Below, piece by piece: positions 35,773 through 43,001 of a stretch of DNA of 64,000 bases. The translations under genes were made by a program, and so were the position numbers. Under the pieces are notes generated by a model. It saw only the letters and a program-made list of their open reading frames with translations, had not been told where the DNA came from and searched no databases. The stretch lies in contig NZ_FODX01000002.1 of assembly GCF_900110495.1 (NCBI RefSeq), positions 62,001 to 126,000 of the forward strand, written 5' to 3'. Numbering within the stretch: the stretch's first letter is position 1; each line of letters starts with the position of its first letter. Source of the stretch: Nitrosovibrio sp. Nv6 (GTDB lineage: Bacteria > Pseudomonadota > Gammaproteobacteria > Burkholderiales > Nitrosomonadaceae).

Positions 35773-37440
35773 ATGTCGAACAAGCTGCCGCAAAACGAAG
35801 AAAATGTACACAAAGTAGAAGATCGGAAAAATTATCTTCTTCAGAGGCAAGCCCAGTATCAATACGCCTACGAGTATGTCAATACTATTGCTGTCGTGCG
35901 TGAACTGCCGCGGCAGGAGAAACCTGGGTTTGGATATTGGCTCCGCGGGGGGATGAATCTTTTACAGTTGATTCCAAGTTTACCCAGTCTATCGGTTACT
36001 TTTTTGCGCTACCTGCTCGGCAAGCCGATGGGAAGCTATCGAGACTACGTTTTTTATCCGTCCAGTCCTCCAAACCCCGATCTGGTTGATAGCTTCCAGC
36101 AAGATCTGGTATTTGGTCTGCAACGCGTCGTCGGGGTAAATCCTGTGATATTGCGCGCTGTAACCCGCCAGAATCCTCTACCGGAAAAGCTGCCGGAATC
36201 AGAGATCCGACAAATTTTTGAAGAGCAGATTGATGAGATTGACTATGCAGCGGCTACTGAGCAAAAGCGCGTATACGTCCTGGACTATGCGGACTTACAT
36301 GTATTGCAGTCAAATCCGGGATATATCGACGGTGGCCAAAAACAATATATCACCACTCCGATCGTCATATTATTTCTGCAATCTGATGGAATGTTGCGGC
36401 CGATTGCCATACAGTTATACCAGGATTCCAGGCCCGATAATTCAATCTATACCTCAAAAGACGGCAACCTTTGGCTGACAGCAAAGATGTTCGCGCAAGT
36501 CGCAGATGGCAACCATCACATACTGTATACCCATGCGACCCGCATCCATTACGTCATGGAAGCCATCATCATGGCTTCACGCAGACAGCTTTATAAATCT
36601 CACCCGCTCTATATTCTATTAAATCCACATCTTCAATATACACTCAACGTTAATCACCAGCACATCTTCCTGAAAGATCGGAAAGGACGCCCGGGCCGAT
36701 ATGGTGAGTTATTTGCGGGAGACTATGATTCGATGACTCAGTGCATGGCCAATGGCATGACGACCTTTAATTTTAAAGAATCCGCCTTTCCTAATGATAT
36801 TGCGAAGCGGGAAGTCGATAATCCTGATCTTTTTTATCCCTATCGCGATGATGGCATTTTGCTATGGAATGCAATTCAAAGCTTTATCAAAGAATATGTC
36901 GATTTATATTACAAATCTGAAGCAGATGTTACCGGAGACCATGAAATTCAGGCATGGGCAAATGATATCAGTGCACGAGATCGCGGCAGAATCCCCGGGT
37001 TTCCTGCCAGATTCGATTCCAGGCAAGAGCTAGCTGAGACTCTCGGTCATATCATTTTTTTATGTACTGCTTTTCATTCCTGCATTCACTTCAACCAATA
37101 CAAATATCCGGGGTTCGTTCCCAACATGCCGCATTCAGCTTATGCGCCACCTCCGGCGGGAAAAAACACTGAAATCGATGCAGCCGATTTGTTGAAGTTT
37201 CAGCCAGCGTTTCGAGCCGCGTATTCCCAGACCTGGACCTATTTCTCGACAAATTTTCGTGTTAACTCAATCGGTCAGTACGAGCTACAGCAATTCGATC
37301 CTGAGGCGCGCGATGTGATAAAGCGATTCAGAGACAGGTTAAAAGAAATAGAAGGGCAAATTGATCAAAGAAATAGCAGCCGCCCTTTCAGCTATGATCG
37401 CATGAATCCAAGATTCATTCCAAACGGTGTGACCATTTAA
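35773..37440 (+). CDS. Lipoxygenase
   Basis: A 555-residue non-haem iron lipoxygenase, which adds O2 to polyunsaturated fatty acids to give hydroperoxides. All five iron ligands of the family are in place. His249 and His254 are in DGNHHILYTH, in the WLTAK...H-x4-H context; HPLYILLNPHLQYTLNVN follows. His435 and His439 are in AFHSCIHFNQ; the C-terminal residue is Ile555. The PLAT domain of animal and plant enzymes is absent, as in many bacterial ones, and no signal peptide is visible. An AAAGGAGG site precedes the ATG. It follows the cyclooxygenase-like gene by 172 bases and is probably co-transcribed. Regiospecificity cannot be read by eye. Confidence 0.92.
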   Translation: MSNKLPQNEENVHKVEDRKNYLLQRQAQYQYAYEYVNTIAVVRELPRQEKPGFGYWLRGGMNLLQLIPSLPSLSVTFLRYLLGKPMGSYRDYVFYPSSPPNPDLVDSFQQDLVFGLQRVVGVNPVILRAVTRQNPLPEKLPESEIRQIFEEQIDEIDYAAATEQKRVYVLDYADLHVLQSNPGYIDGGQKQYITTPIVILFLQSDGMLRPIAIQLYQDSRPDNSIYTSKDGNLWLTAKMFAQVADGNHHILYTHATRIHYVMEAIIMASRRQLYKSHPLYILLNPHLQYTLNVNHQHIFLKDRKGRPGRYGELFAGDYDSMTQCMANGMTTFNFKESAFPNDIAKREVDNPDLFYPYRDDGILLWNAIQSFIKEYVDLYYKSEADVTGDHEIQAWANDISARDRGRIPGFPARFDSRQELAETLGHIIFLCTAFHSCIHFNQYKYPGFVPNMPHSAYAPPPAGKNTEIDAADLLKFQPAFRAAYSQTWTYFSTNFRVNSIGQYELQQFDPEARDVIKRFRDRLKEIEGQIDQRNSSRPFSYDRMNPRFIPNGVTI

Positions 37441-37607
37441 CGAGAAGGCTATGACAGCAAATCAATTTTAAGTATCAAAGTCTTTCTTGGTGCCAGGAAT
37501 GATTGGTGGATGCGTAAGCTTCCCCACTGTGCAGACAATTCAAAAGTAGAATTTTCCCTGCGAGCAATCGCTCGCGGAACACAACAGAGGCAGATGCGAT
37601 AACAATA

Positions 37608-38813
37608 CTAATCGAGTATTTCATCCCCGGTTGGTTCAAGATGTATGGTTTGATTCATCTCCTGCCGAAATTTGGATAACTCATAATACATTCTAAAGCG
37701 CGCTCGATTCAGATTGCCTAATGGCCTATGCTCGGGAAGGCAATGCCAGGGATTCATTTTCAGTCGTTTGGCAAACTCAAGGTACGCCTCGGTATCAAAT
37801 TTTTGTTTCGGGATATGAACGGTAGCAGCAGGAATAAACGGGGAAAGCTCTTCGGGCCAACGTACCGAACCATCTTCGATGGGCATTAAATGGGGATCTG
37901 TCTGTAACTGAATCATAAGATCAAACTCAACATCTTTCTCATTCAAAGTCTTGATCATGTTCTCCCGTAGATAATTGAAAGGCGGTGTGCCAAATGGCAG
38001 ACCAGGAATATGAGTTTCAACTTCTGGCGTTTTTGGCACGAATGAGTACATCATGGCCTGTCCTTCACCCAATAGATAGGGGGTGCAACTCCAGTAACGT
38101 CGTCCCAAGGGGTTATACTGAGTTTCATTCCACAGACTCTGCATGAAGAAGTCAAGCAAGTGGGAATCCTTCGGATTGAGAAAATAATAAAGCGTCATAT
38201 CTACCAGGCTCCAGTATTGGAGTTTGGCATTTTCCCGCGTGTTGGGCGTGACAAACGTCGCGCCGCCACTGGTTGTTATAAAATCCTGCGTAAATTTTTC
38301 CTCACTCATGAGCTTTTCGCCCGGAACACCCATGAGTTTCACCGCCATACTCATAAAACCTACATCATTAATGTCAGCAGGCACATTCGGCCCCGGTCCG
38401 GAATAGCGTACATAGGCAGGGTAGCTGCGTGGATTGGCAAAAACACCTATGCGACAATGTTCCGGCAAATCATCTCGTATGGTTACCGTGGCACGCACAA
38501 TACCGTGTGTTTTTGTATTACCGCCCCGCTCGTACCCCCCCGGCTTGAAACGCCCGCGCATCTGATCCATCATGAGGTCGATAATTTTATTTAAACTCTC
38601 TTCCTCATCCGGGTAGAATTTTTCTTCAGCCAGTTGCAGGCCTTCGTTCTTGCGTCGCCGGTTAATCAAAAACTGGATAAACTTCGCGCTGGGCTCGCGA
38701 AAGAGATAGTTCCACTGTGGACGAAACCAGGGTTCTAATCGGCGCTCAATGCGTAGCAGCTGAATCAGAAAATTGTGAATAGCTTTTAGTATCCGGTTCT
38801 TGATCTTCGTCAT
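37608..38813 (-). CDS. Catalase-like haem protein (allene oxide synthase-related family)
   Basis: A 401-residue member of the catalase-related family that includes the allene oxide synthase half of coral AOS-lipoxygenase. Visible family features are KTHGIVRATV with the probable distal His103, RIGVFANPRSYPAYVRYSG, DVGFMSMAVKLMGVPG, FVTPNTRENA, and the C-terminal RARFRMYYELSKFR, with Arg-x3-Tyr as the probable proximal haem ligand. It is much shorter than classical catalases. I prefer ATG 38813 (GGGAG about 11 bases before) to a GTG at 38825. It overlaps the end of the DyP gene by 68 bases. In this context, conversion of fatty-acid hydroperoxides is a fair inference, but peroxide removal is the alternative. 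Confidence 0.82.
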   Translation of the reverse strand: MTKIKNRILKAIHNFLIQLLRIERRLEPWFRPQWNYLFREPSAKFIQFLINRRRKNEGLQLAEEKFYPDEEESLNKIIDLMMDQMRGRFKPGGYERGGNTKTHGIVRATVTIRDDLPEHCRIGVFANPRSYPAYVRYSGPGPNVPADINDVGFMSMAVKLMGVPGEKLMSEEKFTQDFITTSGGATFVTPNTRENAKLQYWSLVDMTLYYFLNPKDSHLLDFFMQSLWNETQYNPLGRRYWSCTPYLLGEGQAMMYSFVPKTPEVETHIPGLPFGTPPFNYLRENMIKTLNEKDVEFDLMIQLQTDPHLMPIEDGSVRWPEELSPFIPAATVHIPKQKFDTEAYLEFAKRLKMNPWHCLPEHRPLGNLNRARFRMYYELSKFRQEMNQTIHLEPTGDEILD

Positions 38814-40329
38814 GATGGCTATCACTCCCGTTAGCAGGTAAGGCCGAAATGTACTTTAGTGCACGCAGCCCAGGCATAAAGAAATATCCGCCACCATGGG
38901 TGGTAACAAACTGCGGCAAATGACTGGTTTTCTGCATCGGCCCGGACTGACCGGGACAATTAAAATGATCAGTACCTTCACCGCTCATTAACGGTTCGCG
39001 ATTCCCCAGCAATGGGTCTCTTTCCTCTTGCACCCCATTAAATTTACTATTCATGGTCCAGGCATTCTGAACAAATTCAAACTGCCGTGATATGTTGGCT
39101 ACGAGACAAATAAACTGCAGACCACGTTCGCTGGCAGGCGCATCCGGTTTGATGGCATCTTCCGGCGCAAGTGCTGGTCCATAACTGCGACCACGTCGCA
39201 GCAAACGATGAAAACGGGAAGAGGCAACCAGATCCTCGTCCGGCCTTTGACCAAAACCTAATATCTTGATCAACCGGCTGATAAAGCCATTTACCCCCGG
39301 TGGCAGGTCGCCTGTGCGTGGGTTGGATCGACGGATATGTGCACCAAGCGGGCAATGGTTCCCATTTGGGTCCTGGTCGAAGGTAAAATCGTTCCAATGA
39401 TCTTCGCGTGGGATACCTGGAATGCGTTCCGCAATCAAAGGCGTGCCATTACGTTCTCTACCTAGCATCGCTGCAGCAAGTTGTTCTCGTTTTTGCGGCA
39501 CGTGATCCGACACCTTGTCAAGAAACTGCCAAAAACCGGCAACATCCTGGCCCAGGTGCCGAAGCACCAGATATGTTCCATTACGACCAAAATCCTTCCA
39601 TGCGGGGTCATTGTTGGCATTAGGCAGCAAGGTTGCAAGTTTGTCTTTCCTGGGATCGATGAGCGGTCGCGCAGTGTATTGCCCATATTCATTGGGATAG
39701 CCAAGCACCATCTCTCCAACAGCAAGCAAGTTGGAAAAACTATCGCGTTCATGTATATCCGTGCTTTGTCGCTGCGTCCAGTCAATTGTTGGTTGGCTGA
39801 TGCCATCGTGGAATCCGAAAGATTCAATGTCGCCTATATAAAGTGTAGGTAATTCTTCCAGCAACAGAAATGCCCCTGAGAAATGTTCACCTTCTACAGT
39901 TTTTCGCCAGGCTTCAATATTCCCTTTTCTGGCATAAAGCAGTAATAAAACATGCGGCACTTGTGCCGCATTGCCACCCCACTTCCACCGTTGCGGTGCA
40001 TTGCGGCCCACATCGCCCAAGCGGCGAGAGCGGCTTTCATCTCCTGCCATACCCACGATGAACTCATCGGAGAAGCCATCGACAACTGATTCCTTTAGTC
40101 CCAGTGCACGCAGACCTTCTACAGAAAAGGCAATCTGCACCGCCGTAGCCGGCGGAGGATCCTTCGTAATGGCACTGTTGATCGGCACCGTATTCAGCCA
40201 TTGTTTAGCCAAATCAACATTCGCAATATTCAGCAACATGAAACAGGTATCCGTTAATTTCCCATATCCAAAGCGTAGCAGTCCCTGCAGATCATCGAAT
40301 TCAAAGTCGCTTGATTTTTTCATTTCCAT
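38746..40329 (-). CDS. DyP-type haem peroxidase
   Basis: A 527-residue dye-decolorising peroxidase. The signature GFHDGISQP has the catalytic Asp175, CPLGAHIRRSNPR has the proximal haem His331, and RFHRLLRRGRSYG holds the conserved Arg. There is no signal peptide. It is longer than bacterial A/B types and fits the larger C/D-like group. A C-terminal tail of about 40 residues rich in Asp, Ser and His is unusual. It lies between the unknown 434-residue protein (nine bases upstream) and the catalase-like gene (overlapping), so the three form a tight transcript that ends tail to tail with the lipoxygenase. Confidence 0.9.
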   Translation of the reverse strand: MEMKKSSDFEFDDLQGLLRFGYGKLTDTCFMLLNIANVDLAKQWLNTVPINSAITKDPPPATAVQIAFSVEGLRALGLKESVVDGFSDEFIVGMAGDESRSRRLGDVGRNAPQRWKWGGNAAQVPHVLLLLYARKGNIEAWRKTVEGEHFSGAFLLLEELPTLYIGDIESFGFHDGISQPTIDWTQRQSTDIHERDSFSNLLAVGEMVLGYPNEYGQYTARPLIDPRKDKLATLLPNANNDPAWKDFGRNGTYLVLRHLGQDVAGFWQFLDKVSDHVPQKREQLAAAMLGRERNGTPLIAERIPGIPREDHWNDFTFDQDPNGNHCPLGAHIRRSNPRTGDLPPGVNGFISRLIKILGFGQRPDEDLVASSRFHRLLRRGRSYGPALAPEDAIKPDAPASERGLQFICLVANISRQFEFVQNAWTMNSKFNGVQEERDPLLGNREPLMSGEGTDHFNCPGQSGPMQKTSHLPQFVTTHGGGYFFMPGLRALKYISALPANGSDSHHDEDQEPDTKSYSQFSDSAATH

Positions 40330-40338
40330 ACTCCCTGC

Positions 40339-41643
40339 TCAGATCAGGCTGAGCCATTCACTGATTTCCGCATCATTGGATTGGCGAACTTCCACGCCTT
40401 GCCGAATACGACTATTTCGCGCCAGATCAACGACTGTTAGTCCGGGGTAGGCTTTATACCAAACCTCTGTGGGTATCTGATGTCGCCTTTGCGTATATTT
40501 GAACGCATGCTCCCGATGTGCGCCTTCTTTAATAATCCACCTCGTGGTAGGGTAGCCGACAGCATTGCTAAAGATGAGATTCAAGCCCCAGCCGACCTTA
40601 TTAATAAAATCGTCCATATAGCTTTCATGGCTACCATCGTAATTACTGGCGAAAAAAACTCTATGGTTATTATCCATGAGCACCCAATGGGCAAAATGGA
40701 TCGTTTTTATTCGAGCGAGAAATCCACGGTTGTATATGTGCCTGGCAAAATAGTCAGTCAGCAGGAGTATGAATTTGAAAGTCAGTAAGCGGAACAGGCC
40801 AGGTTTCACATCACCAAACACACTGTACTGATTAGTGACATCCCAATCTTCCTGCACTGTAAGTTCTGCTAAATGTTTACGGCTGGGTCGGATAAAGAGC
40901 TCAGGTTCTGAACGTTCCAGCATTCTCAAGCGTAGCGCGAAGAAAGGAGCGATAACCAACAATAGCGGGGATAGAAAAAGTATGATCAATGGAATCCCGA
41001 TCTTATGCAGGAGATTGCGGATTTTCCATTCACGAGGTGTGGGTTCCGGTGGGGATAACGTAAGCCTGCCTTTATATTTTTCCAATTCGACGTAAGACAA
41101 CAGCTTTTGCCTTAAGGCACGGACATTCTCCCGGCCATCGTCATCAACAACCTTCTGTAAATAGGTAGACAAACTTCGATGTAGCGCTGCTTCTTCATGG
41201 ATTTGCCTGACCGTTCGACCGATCCAGTTAACATAATTGGCGTTAGCATTTATATTGTTTGCTTTCATCCATTCCAGCAGATTTTGATCTTCCTCAGAAA
41301 AACCTTCGCAATGAGAAAAGATTTTTTTTAGACCTGATTCCGCATGCTCCACGAGTTCTAGTAAAAAAGTATGTACATCTCCATCAATGTCGCCAAGAAA
41401 GGCAAGTGTGGGTAGCCACGGTCTTGGTGTTACACCAAATTCTTTAATTTCGTGTGCGGTTCTTGCTTCTATGATTACAAAACGCGCAACATGCAAGCGA
41501 TCAAACCTCCCGAATGAAATCAACTCATTGTCCGGGTCAGCATGACCAGGTATTTTGTTCATCGAGGCGAATAATGTTCGCAGGTTTTTCAACTGCCCAT
41601 CACGTACAGTCGCAACAATCAAGAAGCTGGATTGGGGTGTCAT
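40339..41643 (-). CDS. Conserved membrane protein of unknown function in peroxidase operon
   Basis: I cannot name this 434-residue protein. The N-terminal 110 residues look like a ferredoxin-like alpha/beta domain with PGHADPDNELISFGRFDRLHVARFVII. A helical part follows to about 200, then a hydrophobic segment of about 30 residues (214-243). The C-terminal domain has the distinctive stretches TIHFAHWVLMDNNHRVFF and NYDGSHESYMDDFINK, then NAVGYPTTRWIIKEGA. These dense Trp, Asp and His runs look strongly conserved, as in an enzyme. It heads the transcript with DyP and the catalase-like gene, so a membrane-bound partner or lipid-acting enzyme is plausible. Confidence 0.7.
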   Translation of the reverse strand: MTPQSSFLIVATVRDGQLKNLRTLFASMNKIPGHADPDNELISFGRFDRLHVARFVIIEARTAHEIKEFGVTPRPWLPTLAFLGDIDGDVHTFLLELVEHAESGLKKIFSHCEGFSEEDQNLLEWMKANNINANANYVNWIGRTVRQIHEEAALHRSLSTYLQKVVDDDGRENVRALRQKLLSYVELEKYKGRLTLSPPEPTPREWKIRNLLHKIGIPLIILFLSPLLLVIAPFFALRLRMLERSEPELFIRPSRKHLAELTVQEDWDVTNQYSVFGDVKPGLFRLLTFKFILLLTDYFARHIYNRGFLARIKTIHFAHWVLMDNNHRVFFASNYDGSHESYMDDFINKVGWGLNLIFSNAVGYPTTRWIIKEGAHREHAFKYTQRRHQIPTEVWYKAYPGLTVVDLARNSRIRQGVEVRQSNDAEISEWLSLI

Positions 41644-41689
41644 AGTTTTCTATCTCAAGTAAACATTTATACGACTTCCTTTTATAGAT

Positions 41690-41930
41690 TCACCCGGCCT
41701 TCTTGGCGGGGTATCGGTATAGGTTGTTGGCTGTCCGGACCTCATGTCTGGTTTCAAGGTACCAACGGTGCAACATGACGGGCGTCCAGCTTGCCGCAGC
41801 CCCTTGGCTCAACACTTTACTTTGAGAGGCGGCCTGCTTTGCCAGGTCTTTCGTCAAATTCTTATCGAAGGAAATCCACCAGTCGCTTCCCTCCCTGGGC
41901 TCGAAGTTCGCCCCAATGGGTATGCGGCGG
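41690..41930 (-). pseudogene. Possible 3' fragment of a lost gene
   Basis: On the minus strand about 80 codons run without a stop from near 41930 to TGA at 41690-41692, reading for instance FEPREGSDWWISFDKN and MLHRWYLETRHEVRTANNLY. The composition looks like protein, but there is no start codon or ribosome site at its head, and it begins out of frame within the end of the next gene. It may be the tail of a gene truncated by rearrangement. I do not recognise it; a chance open frame is the alternative. Confidence 0.3.
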
Positions 41931-41936
41931 AGCCGC

Positions 41937-42368
41937 TCAGAACTGCAGGAAGAAATGTATTAACTGTTTCTTGCCCCAGTAAACCTTGCCCAAATATTGC
42001 TTGTCTGCGACCTTGCGAATTTCGTCGCGTATCCTTTGCGCAACCACCGATGTCTCTGAATAATCAAGGACGATGCACGGCTTCTGGTCGAACCAGCTGT
42101 CGCCCTTGTAAACCCTGGCAAGGATGGCGCGAAGGCCAAAGGGCGTAATCTCGTTCTTCAACGTACCGCTCTTGGCGTCGAAGATCTTGCCCTGCCAGGC
42201 AAAATAATTGACTATCTGTGCAATGGCATGATTGTAGCCGGCCCCCGGTGCGATAATGGCCGTACCCTTTGCTTCACCGTCGGGAATCTCCCCGGATTCG
42301 CTGGCAGAAAACAATCTGTCAAGCTCGTCTTCAGACATCTTGATCACCTGTTCAATATCGTAGGCCAT
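41937..42368 (-). CDS. Small protein of unnamed family, paralogue of the lipoprotein at 49878-50735
   Basis: A 143-residue protein without a signal peptide. It starts MAYDIEQVIKMSEDELDRLFSA and contains GEIPDGEAKGTAIIAPG, CIVLDYSETSVVAQRIRDEIRKV and YLGKVYWGKKQLIHFFLQF. The same order of blocks occurs in the lipoprotein at 49878-50735 (IPDGLFDGSPF, IVIDYS, VRDEIRMI, YLGRAYLGKIFLLNFTLY), so the two are one family. The pattern suggests a small beta-barrel-like ligand-binding fold, but no function is known to me. It is divergent from the diheme cytochrome gene at 43002. Confidence 0.7.
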   Translation of the reverse strand: MAYDIEQVIKMSEDELDRLFSASESGEIPDGEAKGTAIIAPGAGYNHAIAQIVNYFAWQGKIFDAKSGTLKNEITPFGLRAILARVYKGDSWFDQKPCIVLDYSETSVVAQRIRDEIRKVADKQYLGKVYWGKKQLIHFFLQF

Positions 42369-43001
42369 TGTTACCTCCCTATCTGTATTGCATATCTACA
42401 ACACATAAGCCCCAACCATCGGCGCGGCCAGGACCATTCCCTGGTACATCACTCAGACTGCTAAGCCGGTTGCGGAAACTCGAATAAATCGTACTTTTTC
42501 AGGTCACCCAACCTTGGCAGCCCTGTCGGACCCTGCCTTGCGCCCCTCAACGGCCAGTTCTTTTCCTTCAGCAGATTTGTGCCGCAGTGTGCATTTTTTC
42601 GCGCGTCCTGATTTCATCATATATCTGTTCTTCATTTAGTCAATCCGATTTCCGGCACATTGACAGAGCGGAAAAGGGCTCTTTGGATGTCATTATGTTT
42701 CGTGGTTGGGCTGGATTTGCGGCCATCCAGAACAGCTTTTTATCTTCGCAAATAACACGCTGCCGATGCCCCGGTGGAATTTCTTGTATTTTCAGGAATC
42801 GCGCCTAGACTGAAATCAGCAGAGCGGAACACGTTCCACACGGAGTCTAAAGAGGGTGCGAGAGTTGAGTATCAATATGCCAATATCCATGGCCTCCACA
42901 CGGTTTCCCGCGATGCGGCTCAGCGTTTGATTGAGGTACTTCCAGCACGTCCAATATAAGCCGAGGTTATACCAACATCTGATTTATCGCAGGAGGCTGC
43001 T
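42369..43001. other. 630-base divergent gap, no gene seen
   Basis: It separates the small minus-strand protein from the large diheme gene and must contain both promoters. Short palindromes are present (CCAGG/CCTGG at 42428-42444; GGAAC-AC-GTTCC at 42826-42837), but none is compelling. Short plus-strand frames at 42587-42808 and 42774-42959 have no ribosome site. The ribosome site of the next gene, AGGAGG, is at 42991-42996. Confidence 0.4.

Noticed and set aside
41744..42148. Plus-strand frame of 134 codons
   Set aside because: Mostly antisense to the small conserved protein at 41937-42368 and without a ribosome site.
42826..42837. GGAAC-AC-GTTCC palindrome as an operator of the diheme gene
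   Set aside because: Five-base arms are too short to distinguish from chance in a 630-base gap.
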